Shown here one piece after another: positions 36,201-44,381 of a DNA stretch of 64,000 nucleotides. The notes below the pieces were generated by a model. That model had not been told where the DNA came from and ran no database searches. It worked only from the letters and a program-made list of their open reading frames with translations. A program made the position numbers and the translations under genes. Position 1 is the first letter of the stretch, and every line of letters starts with the position of its first letter. The stretch covers positions 1 to 64,000 of the forward strand of contig DAYD01000004.1 of the NCBI GenBank assembly GCA_002506755.1, given 5' to 3'. Source of the stretch: Euryarchaeota archaeon UBA462. GTDB taxonomy: Archaea > Thermoplasmatota > Poseidoniia > Poseidoniales > Thalassarchaeaceae.

Positions 36201-38123
36201 TCCAGGCAAGACGTAGAGCATTTCGTCGATTTAGTAAGGATCATGTCAAAAGAAGTAGGAGGAGATGCAATTGTTCTTTCGGACCAACTCAGGGAACTTG
36301 GCGATAGCAATTCACAGAGCCTTGAGGCGTCCACCACTCCTTCCGGTGAAGCAGTGAGAGTAATGACAATACATAGCTCAAAGGGTCTAGAGGCTAAGGT
36401 AGTCATACTCGCAGACCTATTCTCCCCTAGGCAAACTAACATGAGGAACGAGCAGAATAGTAGGCTAATAGTCAGCCCAGAAATGTTCGCAGGACACCCT
36501 AATCCTTGGCCTTCTGAGAAAAGCACACCCAAATCTGCACTATGGAATCATGTCTCACTTCTTCACAGAGCGAGAAAGAACGCGGAGGCTAGGCGGCTAC
36601 TCTACGTCGGAGCCACTAGGGCTGAGCAGAAGCTAATCATTTCAGGATCGCCCAAGGGAACCATATGGCACGATCAGACCGGAATCAACGTCCCTCTCGC
36701 ATATGACAAATCCGCCCCTCAACTAGGCCAAATGTGGCTGGAGTCCTTAAGGCGAGGATCATGGAGGAGGGGTGAGGATTCCTCGCCTTGGCTGGACCAC
36801 TCAAAATCGAACAAAGAACCCGAGTTGGGGGACTCAGGCAGTATCAACCTAGACCCAGCGGATATGATGGAGGAGGCCTTTCTCGGAGGTTCGGGAGGAA
36901 AGGGGATGTTGATCTTCCATGACCCGGAATGCTTCAAGAATCCAAAAGGAACCTCTCCATCTAAGACCCCCTTACAGAAAATAGGGGAAATCGACAATGC
37001 TGCTAGATCCATCTCGGAGCCAAAGCAAAAAATAAGTGAACCGTTCATCGAAAAAACAACTAGAATTAGAGCCAACCCAAGCAAACTTCCATCATACTTC
37101 GAATGCCCTACCTGCCATTGGCTAGAAGTTAGAGCAGGTGTAAACACCTCCTATCCGATTCTAAAAAGCTCTGAGACCAAATTAACCGAGCCTCTCCTGC
37201 CCATAGATCCAGCGACCTTTGGAACAATTTTTCACAGAATTATGGAAATTGGTATAGGAAACCCAGGACCAGGAGATGAGGGAACGAGCATCCCCCTGCC
37301 GTCATCGTGGACAAAAAAGACAAATGACAAGATGGCTGACATTGAAATCCATAAAACAGTGTTCAATGAGCTCCTGCCTCCGGGGGCCGACCAAGAAGCT
37401 GTATTGAATGCAACATCTTCCATGGCCAGTAAGATATTGCAGGGAAAACTGGGAAGGATGGTTGACGGAGGACTAGTGGATGGAAAGAAGCTTGAGGGTC
37501 TCAGAACAGAGATGCCATTTGACATCTCTATTCCACTAAACTTTGAAACAGTATCCAGGAAAAGATGGACTCCCGAAGGAGGGGAGGAAATTGCGAAGAT
37601 AGAGTCCACCGAGATAGACATCAGTGGAGTCATAGACCTCGTCCTCTGTTTTAGGTCGGAGGACGGGATTTCCTCTATTCGATCCGTTGATCTAAAGACC
37701 GAGGGAGCCGAATCCTTGATTTCAGAAGTAAACCATGGGCTCCTAGAGTCAATGGGATCGGATGATGACAGACCCAATTGCGATGCGGAGGTCAATATGC
37801 TTCGAAAGCATAGACTGCAGATGGCCCTCTATCATATGGCACTTCTCAGAACGGAGGAGGAGAAGAAGAGAATCGGAATGCCACACAGAGAGGTCCTGCC
37901 TCCTGCGATCCTGGTCGGCCTCACGGGTAGGATTGTCGAGTATCCTGAGAAATTGCTAGAGCAAGCTAAGGAGGATCTCTTCAAGACATTGGAAAGAACA
38001 GCAATGATGGCTCTGCCTTCCGAATTTTCCTTGTCTGATTTGGAAGATTTGACCCATCAGCCCATAACCGTTTGCAGAAATTGCGAGAATTTCTGTGAAA
38101 CCCCCATTACGAAGAGTCCATGA
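33177..38123 (+). CDS. addA: AddA-like UvrD/RecB-family helicase-nuclease
   Basis: A 1648-residue superfamily 1A helicase with a C-terminal nuclease. The motifs are the Q-motif LNTAQRLAL, Walker A AGAGTGKT (31-38, K37), Ia LLTFTNRAANEMKDR, II FIIDEAQDNS, III VGDVKQSIYAFR, IV LHVNYRT, V MTIHSSKGLEAKVV and VI RRLLYVGATRAEQ. The nuclease has ISGVIDLVLC, RSVDLKTEG and LQMALYH. It also has C1310/C1313 and C1633-C1636-C1640, an iron-sulphur-like set that canonical AddA lacks. The start is odd. The frame's TTG at 33177 overlaps addB by 31 bases, and the only nearer initiator is a CTG at 33204, just before the Q-motif. Confidence 0.9.
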   Translation: MQCQDGGIFLIRLNTAQRLALNLDSHIVIDAGAGTGKTSTIVDRVIEHYLSSDQRATRLLPVPARPSSTVGGVTIHPASERVNLEEWGGLLPGEVVLLTFTNRAANEMKDRLRQAISRLRPGPIGDDGEIRRDPRIRSQGFVEQLLTLLEDAPIGTIDSFLSQLVTPYRGWLGDALGRENVSDSGRAILVETSLRTIWRLASEKSRIGDAVDAGIPATIAADVLAARDRVARHYSGRTSATRVLRALVSKSVFVEESSRKIIDEEGKLDGDLLRYKILSSIDSKDISTQADRTHAIAHGIRESIKTGLLTPSSPGWPPQTRMASLDDLIVEGPPTDDWGKLLWMAKILMCIVSPSSMYNKKMTFLPRLKLPSGGWESGIRSHADISDKSIKDRFTDEMKNHKSELDRIWSDDLGVMVLHFVRISSLLDGAKPPHTPSDWGPPSLPLAKEIPERPEDPKKNYHFSLESEIQNLRDLQLLHQGFQGVLKNLKLRNEVHDFDDIQRMAGDLLLTNCPEVCRAFYHPTVQQALDSLETSPWRDDHIISALEAIKRLEENPNSAGHSQASLGAMRADLEARYSILGDIRRRFRAFIIDEAQDNSPLQWRLLSRLWGPRQEKEGDPVKPDTPWQPTVCYVGDVKQSIYAFRQAEVTGFLEFARSLRAINAHEFSSIAELTSQPPLRKETHSRDPRNDHISTIATATEHMERGGRDLASWIPFDSTDWDLPAPSADEVRSRKEGMVSLHVNYRTEGGLLDTMNEWWEDVFSDRHRILAKGDFYASAQTLHSFPEKRTLNGSIEWICPPDSNVSEDPSKNLEEYLDPFGPGPSDSIERQSRLIAQRVRSLIDGNAVRVRSADGSWKIAPQENAVNPEEISILMPNRVGLRDVIVRHLADMGVPSQVDREGGLLDRPAVKALEGLIQFVARPKSRHNAAWVSRSTLLGLNDRQLHSFLSSKPDEENLLKGLLGHCVGDRQRSMVSRWVELSSQSRIVELLEETIDNSDLLVAYPDETSRQDVEHFVDLVRIMSKEVGGDAIVLSDQLRELGDSNSQSLEASTTPSGEAVRVMTIHSSKGLEAKVVILADLFSPRQTNMRNEQNSRLIVSPEMFAGHPNPWPSEKSTPKSALWNHVSLLHRARKNAEARRLLYVGATRAEQKLIISGSPKGTIWHDQTGINVPLAYDKSAPQLGQMWLESLRRGSWRRGEDSSPWLDHSKSNKEPELGDSGSINLDPADMMEEAFLGGSGGKGMLIFHDPECFKNPKGTSPSKTPLQKIGEIDNAARSISEPKQKISEPFIEKTTRIRANPSKLPSYFECPTCHWLEVRAGVNTSYPILKSSETKLTEPLLPIDPATFGTIFHRIMEIGIGNPGPGDEGTSIPLPSSWTKKTNDKMADIEIHKTVFNELLPPGADQEAVLNATSSMASKILQGKLGRMVDGGLVDGKKLEGLRTEMPFDISIPLNFETVSRKRWTPEGGEEIAKIESTEIDISGVIDLVLCFRSEDGISSIRSVDLKTEGAESLISEVNHGLLESMGSDDDRPNCDAEVNMLRKHRLQMALYHMALLRTEEEKKRIGMPHREVLPPAILVGLTGRIVEYPEKLLEQAKEDLFKTLERTAMMALPSEFSLSDLEDLTHQPITVCRNCENFCETPITKSP

Positions 38124-38145
38124 GGTGAAGCCCCCGCTAACTATC

Positions 38146-39564
38146 ATGAAGTTGGATCTAACCTCGATGATGGAAAGAAGCGATCAGGTATGGGAGAATT
38201 CTATATTACCTAGCCTATCTGAAATGATAGAAATAAAGGCCCTATCGCCGCTTTTTGAGCCAAAATGGTCAGAATTAGGAGAGCTGGATGCTACAATTGA
38301 CCTTTTTTGCAAATGGCTTGATGAACAGGAAATAGTTGGAATTTCCCATGAGGTACACAAGATCGGTGAGCTCTCTCCTCTACTGTTAGTCACAATAGAG
38401 GGTACTGGACCTGGTGAGGTGATTTTCTATTCTCACCTTGACAAGCAACCATCAAAGCCCGAATTATGGTCTGACGGCCTACATCCCCTTAAGGCGGTTA
38501 GAAGAGATCCTTGGCTTTACGGAAGAGGCTCAGTTGATGATGGATATGGTGGATACCTATGCGCAACCTCAGTACAGCTCCTCCAAGGTCAAGGAGTGCC
38601 TCACCCTAAATGCACGATAATAATCGAGACATGTGAGGAGTCAGGATCATTTGACCTCCCACCATACTTGGACGCTCTCTCGGGGCAGCTTGGCGATCCC
38701 GACATGATTGTCGTGATGGACAGCGGAGGTCCAGATTACAACCATACATGGATGACAGAGTCCCTGAGAGGTTTAGTTTCAGGAACTTTGTCAGTAAAGG
38801 TGTCCCATGAGGGAATACATTCAGGAAATTCTGGTGGATCCATCCCATCATCATTCAGAATTTTGCGAATGCTACTGGACAGAGTAGAGGACTCTTCCAC
38901 GGGAAGGGTCCTGATTCCAGAAATGCATACTGACATTTCTGATCAGATATGGACAAAGGCAGAAGCACTTGCAGATATTGTAGGTGACAGTGTTTGGGAG
39001 CAATTTCCCACAGTAGATTCCCTTAGGCAAGTATCTAACTCAACTCAGGAAATGATAGTAGCAATGAATTGGGAACCTACCCTTTCCATAATCGGAGCGG
39101 ATGGGATTCCTCCCGTTCAAGTTGCAGGAAATGTCCTTAGAACAAACACCGATGTGAAGCTTAGCTTTCGCATTCCTCCCGGTGTTGACTCAGAGTTGGC
39201 AATCACCAAGGCTAAGGAGACTCTGGAAAAACACCCTCCATATGGAGCAGAAGTGACCTTTACCCCAGACTCATGTGCTGATGGTTTTCACGCTCCACCA
39301 TTGGATAGGACAATTTCAAAAGCCATTCACAGTTCATCAATGGAACTTTCTGGGCTGCCACCTCTAGCTACTTGGACAGGTGGAACAATACCATTCATGG
39401 CAATGATGCAGGGCAAGTATCCAGATGCAATGTTCCTATGCACAGGAACCTCAGGGCCTGGAAACAATGCACATGGTCCGGATGAGAAATTACACATCCC
39501 TTCTTCCAAGAGGCTAACCGTGGTGCTTTCTGCCACCATAGCAGCGGTGTCAGAAAACCCCTGA
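38146..39564 (+). CDS. M20-family metallopeptidase (dipeptidase-like)
   Basis: A 473-residue zinc peptidase of the M20/DapE/carnosinase-like group. The first metal-site strand is YSHLDKQPSKPELWSDGLHP, where His and Asp precede the catalytic HxD pair. The bridging Asp is in LYGRGSVDDGYGG, the catalytic Glu pair is in IIETCEESGSFD, and a dimerisation insert starts around GTLSVKVSHEGIHSG. The late His is in GTSGPGNNAHGPDE. It probably hydrolyses dipeptides or acylated amino acids in the cytosol. The start is the ATG at 38146; the longer frame from 38095 overlaps addA. Confidence 0.88.
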   Translation: MKLDLTSMMERSDQVWENSILPSLSEMIEIKALSPLFEPKWSELGELDATIDLFCKWLDEQEIVGISHEVHKIGELSPLLLVTIEGTGPGEVIFYSHLDKQPSKPELWSDGLHPLKAVRRDPWLYGRGSVDDGYGGYLCATSVQLLQGQGVPHPKCTIIIETCEESGSFDLPPYLDALSGQLGDPDMIVVMDSGGPDYNHTWMTESLRGLVSGTLSVKVSHEGIHSGNSGGSIPSSFRILRMLLDRVEDSSTGRVLIPEMHTDISDQIWTKAEALADIVGDSVWEQFPTVDSLRQVSNSTQEMIVAMNWEPTLSIIGADGIPPVQVAGNVLRTNTDVKLSFRIPPGVDSELAITKAKETLEKHPPYGAEVTFTPDSCADGFHAPPLDRTISKAIHSSSMELSGLPPLATWTGGTIPFMAMMQGKYPDAMFLCTGTSGPGNNAHGPDEKLHIPSSKRLTVVLSATIAAVSENP

Positions 39565-39628
39565 TTTGACTTTCACGATGACTCAGGTTCCGCCGGGGTT
39601 ATATCGGGGTCACCTGTGCATACTAAGC

Positions 39629-40249
39629 ATGACTGACCAAGGCGACTCTCACGTAGGCGACCCTCAGGAGACTATTAGACACTTGGAGCAGCAAGCTGAG
39701 AAGGACAAGGAGGCGTTAGACAAGCTCCTAGTAGCATACCAAGCACAGGAGGCCGATATCACTGAGATGAAGGCTCAGCTTGAGACTCTGAACAGAGAAT
39801 TAATCGACAAAGAGACCGAGAAGGAGGGCATCAACAATTTACTCGCTAACCTAAGAAGACAAAAGGATGAGATGGAGGTAGATTTAGCCAAGGCAAATAC
39901 CAAGATTCCTTTCCTCGAGAGCAAGTTGGAGAAGACTGAAGAGATGCTAGACCGGGAGAAGGCGAGGCTTGGTACAGCAATAACCCTAGCAGAGGAGATT
40001 GACGATTCAAATCAAGCGGCGCAAGCAGAGTTGGCTGCCAGAGATGATTGGTACATGCAGCACATGCAGGTTTTCGAGGAGCTCAACGAAGCTATCAAGA
40101 CACGTCACGACATGATCGATAGGGCGGTAGAAACTGCGAAGGAAATCCAATCCAAGCAAGAATCATTTCAAGCTCAGAAGCAAGCTGTCATCGAAGAAAT
40201 CAAGGAGATGGAGCAAGACTCCCCCGAAGAAGGTAAGGACGAGGAATAA
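39629..40249 (+). CDS. Long coiled-coil protein of unknown function
   Basis: A 206-residue, highly charged protein that is almost entirely predicted coiled coil (HLEQQAEKDKEALDKLLVAY, then LESKLEKTEEMLDREKARL). It has no cysteine, signal peptide or membrane segment. The composition (Glu, Lys, Gln, Ala) is like tropomyosin or prefoldin-type proteins, with no recognisable family motif. The ATG at 39629 is preferred over a TTG at 39566 that would add a non-coil N-terminus. It follows the M20 gene and ends 3 bases from the convergent hexapeptide-repeat gene. Confidence 0.65.
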   Translation: MTDQGDSHVGDPQETIRHLEQQAEKDKEALDKLLVAYQAQEADITEMKAQLETLNRELIDKETEKEGINNLLANLRRQKDEMEVDLAKANTKIPFLESKLEKTEEMLDREKARLGTAITLAEEIDDSNQAAQAELAARDDWYMQHMQVFEELNEAIKTRHDMIDRAVETAKEIQSKQESFQAQKQAVIEEIKEMEQDSPEEGKDEE

Positions 40250-40252
40250 ACA

Positions 40253-40966
40253 CTATTCGTCAACCCTTTTGATGAATCTAGCTGGTATTCCGCCCCAGAC
40301 CTCACCTGATGGTATCTCTGTCCACTTTGGCACCACCGCTCTGGAACCAACTACTGATCCCTCTCCGATCTTGCATCCAGGTTGAACTATGCTTCCCCCA
40401 CCAATCAAAGCACCATCTCCTATCGTCACAGGAGCCAGCACTATCTCTCCCTTCTCCACAATGTGACCGTTAACTGTGGCCCCGCCACCTACAACGACTC
40501 CGTTTCCAAAGGTTAGCATTGAAGCATCGTTGATGTTTTCAGAGTTTAACTGCACCTCCCTTCCTATATTTGCTCCCATCAGACGATAGTAGGTATTGGC
40601 CAAAAAAGAGGGCACTATATTCTTTAGAAAAATTTGAGCAACTCTGTGGAAAATCAGTGAAAATGCCCACTGGATGGTTATAAGTGATCTCAGTGGATAC
40701 CTTCCCTCTGGCTTCCTAATTTTGAACAGACCTCCTAGAGAACCGCATATCAACACTAGAGAAACCCCCCAGATAATGTATCCAAGCCCCAATCCAACAC
40801 ATATTCCTAGTGTCTCCAACACCTCCTTATCACCTTCCGTAAAGAGAGTGAACCATTCAAAGAATAGATATGCTGGAAATATCGCTAGCCCAATGATTAC
40901 CCCCAATAGAATCATTACCAACACGGACAGAATGTGTTGGATTGGGCCAAAGGAGTTCAAATTCAC
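40253..40966 (-). CDS. Membrane-anchored hexapeptide-repeat (left-handed beta-helix) protein
   Basis: A 237-residue protein. Residues 1-95 hold three hydrophobic segments, including LSVLVMILLGVIIGLAIFPA. Residues about 130-237 have hexapeptide repeats of the [LIV]-G-x4 kind (GVVVGGGATVNGHI, LAPVTIGDGALIGGGSIV, GEGSVVGSRAVVPK), ending in GGIPARFIKRV. That tail is common to acetyl/acyltransferases and to the C-terminal domains of Pls-type synthetases. It may acylate or amidate a lipid or glycan at the membrane. It overlaps the upstream MFS gene by 4 bases, so the two are co-translated. Confidence 0.65.
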   Translation of the reverse strand: MNLNSFGPIQHILSVLVMILLGVIIGLAIFPAYLFFEWFTLFTEGDKEVLETLGICVGLGLGYIIWGVSLVLICGSLGGLFKIRKPEGRYPLRSLITIQWAFSLIFHRVAQIFLKNIVPSFLANTYYRLMGANIGREVQLNSENINDASMLTFGNGVVVGGGATVNGHIVEKGEIVLAPVTIGDGALIGGGSIVQPGCKIGEGSVVGSRAVVPKWTEIPSGEVWGGIPARFIKRVDE

Positions 40967-42786
40967 TCCTCCTCCAAGTAAATTCCCGATTCTATATCTG
41001 TCTCCCTAGCGACTCTCCTACCTTCCTCAATATCGATGAAGGGAAACATCATCAATCCTAGTATAAGGATGATTAGTAATACCATTATTCCGAATCTAGT
41101 GTCATATGCTGCAGAGAAGAAAGCGAATATGAACGGGCCAATTACTGCAGCTGCCTTTCCCATAAAACCAAAGAATCCGAAGAACTCTGTAGACTTGGAT
41201 TTTGGAACCAAATATGAGAAAAGACTCCTAGCTTGAGCTCCTGCAGATCCTTGCACGAATCCTACCAAAGTACCAAGCAGCATCCATTGAAGTGTGACTC
41301 CAAAATTTAGTGGCCCCCACACGTTGTCTCTCAAGAAATTAGGCCACCAGTCGATGACTCCTCCTTGTATTATCGTGATATGCTCATCTCCCACTGAGGA
41401 TAGATTGTCTAGATTTCCCCCCTCGAATGAAAAAGACCACCTATGGGACGTCATATTTCGCATCTCTGAGGCTAGGAGAGCAGCTTCATCTGCTGAAATT
41501 ATTGTCTTCTCAACATCTGAATCCTTCCATGCGTCTCCTTCAAGACTACCCTCGATCATATAAACTAGGAAAGAATTCCTGAAGTCCTCATCCCCCGGCC
41601 CTGATTTGCTGACCCAACCCTTTACTCCTCTATCATGGAGGGTGCTGAGCTCATACTCATTGGATTCAGGCAGATAGTCATAGCGAAAGTCGTACCTTTC
41701 GTGCTCTCCATCCATTTCCAGAGGCGCGAAACCAGTAGCAATGATCAGAACCACCATATATACCCCTATTGCACCCCCAAGAACTGCCTTATTACCGTAC
41801 CTAACGGCCAATATCCCTCCAACTATTGACATAGGAATAGCGATAACATTAGCTAACAAAATCAAGGCGAAATTCATCATCACAGGTAGCCTTAGGTCAT
41901 TCTCGGCGAAGGAGCTGGCTACTCCTCCAACAGTATGCAGAACGTCATAGAATAGGAGATATGCAAGGAGGTATATGACTAGAACTCTATACTTTCTTAT
42001 TTCTCCGAAAGTCATCCTTACTTCGTTTAGGCCATCCCTAACCGCTTCAATCACTGAGCTATATGCACGCTCGTTGGCTATCACCGGCTCCGGAGTATTT
42101 CTGAAAAAGGGCAACCCAAATCCTAACCACCACAATGATGTAGTGACAAATGCAAAGCTCAGAGTCCATTCTCCATATGCATCCGTCAGGCCGAATGCCC
42201 CTGTCCCCATTACGATTAGATGCAGTATCAGGATCAGGGTTCCTCCCGCAAATCCGTATGAAAAACCCCAACTGGATACTTTCTCCATATTCTCTTCATC
42301 AGCAAGGTACGGCATGAATGCGTAGTAGATCGTATTACCACCCGCCATCCCAATCTGACCCATAAGGAAACAAAAAGCTAGGAGTCTGTAAGCCGAGTTG
42401 GCATCAAGATGAGGTGCAACTCCCATAAATGCAGTAAAAATCACTCCGATCAATGTGTATATCCACACAATTTTCTTCTTAATGGCGATCCGATCTGCTA
42501 TAGCGCCGAGTACCGGGCTCGTGATAGCAACAAAAACCATTGACAAGCCGAGTATTGCGGCGTAGAATGACGAGCCTGTAACATCTAGACCTAGAATCTC
42601 CGTTGCACCACCAGTTGCCAAATTAAAGTATGCAGTGATCATCTGCCCTCCTAGGACCGTTCCAACTGTAAGTGCGAAAGCTTGGTTTGCCCAGTCATAC
42701 CAATACCAACTTCTCAATGCCCTATTTTCATCTTGGCTCAATCCATCTATGGTCCCGAATGACATCAGATTACCCGTAATCCCCAT
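40963..42786 (-). CDS. UMF1-type major facilitator (Atg22-like) transporter with large insert
   Basis: A membrane protein of about 607 residues with RSWYWYDWANQAFALTVGTV near the N-terminus, the signature of the UMF1/Atg22 branch of the major facilitator superfamily. MFS loop motifs occur at LGAIADRIAIKKKIVW and AQARSLFSYLVPKSKS. A hydrophilic segment of about 135 residues (from LEMDGEHERYDFRYDYLP to VIDWWPNF) interrupts the helices and is probably extracellular. The reported frame extends to a GTG at 42876, but that would leave no room for divergent promoters. The ATG at 42786 or 42765 is more likely. The substrate is unknown; UMF1/Atg22 proteins are linked to amino-acid efflux. Confidence 0.82.
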   Translation of the reverse strand: MGITGNLMSFGTIDGLSQDENRALRSWYWYDWANQAFALTVGTVLGGQMITAYFNLATGGATEILGLDVTGSSFYAAILGLSMVFVAITSPVLGAIADRIAIKKKIVWIYTLIGVIFTAFMGVAPHLDANSAYRLLAFCFLMGQIGMAGGNTIYYAFMPYLADEENMEKVSSWGFSYGFAGGTLILILHLIVMGTGAFGLTDAYGEWTLSFAFVTTSLWWLGFGLPFFRNTPEPVIANERAYSSVIEAVRDGLNEVRMTFGEIRKYRVLVIYLLAYLLFYDVLHTVGGVASSFAENDLRLPVMMNFALILLANVIAIPMSIVGGILAVRYGNKAVLGGAIGVYMVVLIIATGFAPLEMDGEHERYDFRYDYLPESNEYELSTLHDRGVKGWVSKSGPGDEDFRNSFLVYMIEGSLEGDAWKDSDVEKTIISADEAALLASEMRNMTSHRWSFSFEGGNLDNLSSVGDEHITIIQGGVIDWWPNFLRDNVWGPLNFGVTLQWMLLGTLVGFVQGSAGAQARSLFSYLVPKSKSTEFFGFFGFMGKAAAVIGPFIFAFFSAAYDTRFGIMVLLIILILGLMMFPFIDIEEGRRVARETDIESGIYLEEE

Positions 42787-42877
42787 GGCCTCAGAAGCTT
42801 TAGTGTATTCTACCACATTCAATCCGAATAAACAGAGAAACGGGTCAATATGAAGTGAGAGACCTACAGCGCACACT

Positions 42878-44011
42878 ATGGCGAAATCTGCGGGGATACT
42901 CGGAGACGGAACAAAGGCTGTAAAAATCCATCATTTGATCAAGGCCCCAGAAAACACATCCGAGTCAATCTCCTTCAGAGAGTCATGGGATGCTAGCAGA
43001 CCAGTCACAGTATACAAGACACCAGAAATCCTCCCCGATGGAACCCCTTGTACAGCAGCCACTGTTATCCTCAGAACTAAAGGGTGTGCCTGGTGGTGGA
43101 AGTCTGGATGCACTTTCTGTGGTTATTTCAATGACGTTAGGGATGACGTTTCTGCAGATGATATGTTTTCTCAGTGGGAGTTTGCTAAAGAATCAACAGA
43201 TAATTTTGAGGGTTGTGAAATGATAAAAGTATACACTTCTGGAACCTTCTTTGAGGATAGAGAGAACCCTCCCGAATGGCAGGATAAAGTCCTCTCCGAG
43301 ACTAAAGAAATGGGCCTCCATTTGGTGGTGGAAGCTCAGGCCCAGATGTGCACTCCGGAAAAGATAAGTTGGGTCGCAGAAAGGCACCCCGGATGTACTG
43401 TGGCGATTGGATTGGAAGCATATGATGACAAAGTTTTGCGATTCCACGTCAACAAAGGATTCACCATTAGGCAGTGGCACAAGGCCGTAGACATGCTGAA
43501 GGAAAACCGGCTCAGAGTCAAGACCTACCTGATATTCAAACCGCCGTTCATGTCGGAAGGTGTTGCTCTGAATCACACAACATCCTGGCTCGGCGATGTC
43601 GCAGCATTCTCTGACGAGGTATCAGTAAATCCGATGAACATACAGAAGAGAACCCTTGTTGACCGACTCTACCGGAATAAGGAGTACAGACCACCTTGGC
43701 TATGGTCACTGGTGGAGATGATCAAGCAATCTCATGCAAAGACTAGTGAAACTGGATGTAGAGTTATTGTTCACCCTACGGCAGGTGGAAAAGTGAGGGG
43801 GGCCCACAACTGTGGATCTTGCGATGTCGAAGTGGTTGCAGCAATAGAGAGGTACTCAGTCTCTGGAGAAATTTCGGAGTTTCATGGTATAGACTGCTCT
43901 TGCAAGTCTCATTGGAGAGCCGAGCTGAATAATGATCTGACTCTCCCGATCCCCCTCGGGACAGGTTCATTCAGGAGAGGAGATCCCGTTGATACCATTC
44001 GTGCCCCTTGA
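42878..44011 (+). CDS. raSEA: Archaeosine-biosynthesis radical SAM protein RaSEA
   Basis: A 377-residue radical-SAM protein of the archaeosine type. The SAM-cluster cysteines are C70, C78 and C81 in LRTKGCAWWWKSGCTFCGYF, a spacing wider than the usual Cx3Cx2C and characteristic of this family. The C-terminal NCGSCDVEVVAAI and GIDCSCKSHW cysteines match its auxiliary region. RaSEA works with ArcS to convert the preQ0-lysine adduct at position 15 of tRNA to archaeosine. ArcS is not in this window. Archaeosine is archaea-specific, which supports the domain assignment. Confidence 0.87.
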   Translation: MAKSAGILGDGTKAVKIHHLIKAPENTSESISFRESWDASRPVTVYKTPEILPDGTPCTAATVILRTKGCAWWWKSGCTFCGYFNDVRDDVSADDMFSQWEFAKESTDNFEGCEMIKVYTSGTFFEDRENPPEWQDKVLSETKEMGLHLVVEAQAQMCTPEKISWVAERHPGCTVAIGLEAYDDKVLRFHVNKGFTIRQWHKAVDMLKENRLRVKTYLIFKPPFMSEGVALNHTTSWLGDVAAFSDEVSVNPMNIQKRTLVDRLYRNKEYRPPWLWSLVEMIKQSHAKTSETGCRVIVHPTAGGKVRGAHNCGSCDVEVVAAIERYSVSGEISEFHGIDCSCKSHWRAELNNDLTLPIPLGTGSFRRGDPVDTIRAP

Positions 44012-44096
44012 GGTACTATCCAAACTTAGTACGCCCAATGCTTAAGGGCGAATCTTCGGTGGTGGTATCGTAATCCAAGGCCTTTGGGGTGACAGT

Positions 44097-44375
44097 TTGT
44101 CTGATGATGGTTCCTCACTAACTTCTCAATTCATCCAAGGGGAGAGCGAACCACCGTCTTCATGGATAATGCTGGTGTTGGGATTCGTATCCGCGATAAT
44201 CTTCCTGATACTGTACGGCATACTATTTCCTGATAGCGATCTTCCAGTGATTTCTAGTGTCTTGCCGGTCTTTGAGGGTGTCTTTGATTCCGGTATCTGG
44301 TTCTTCATATTGGGAGTGATGATCGGCGTATTCGCAATTCTTGGTACTATGCTAACTGAGGCTACAAGTGAGTGA
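44097..44375 (+). CDS. Small two-helix membrane protein
   Basis: A 92-residue protein with two hydrophobic helices (WIMLVLGFVSAIIFLILYGI and IWFFILGVMIGVFAILGTML) and a polar N-terminus. It has no known motif. The start is a TTG at 44097 behind GGGGTGA at 44087-44093. It ends 6 bases before the large membrane gene at 44382, so it is probably a small partner subunit of it. Confidence 0.65.
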   Translation: MSDDGSSLTSQFIQGESEPPSSWIMLVLGFVSAIIFLILYGILFPDSDLPVISSVLPVFEGVFDSGIWFFILGVMIGVFAILGTMLTEATSE

Positions 44376-44381
44376 GGTGAA

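Noticed and set aside
42787..42876. N-terminal extension of the MFS transporter from a GTG start
   Set aside because: It would begin one base from the divergent RaSEA gene, leaving no promoter, and it precedes the conserved WYDWAN start by a non-conserved stretch.
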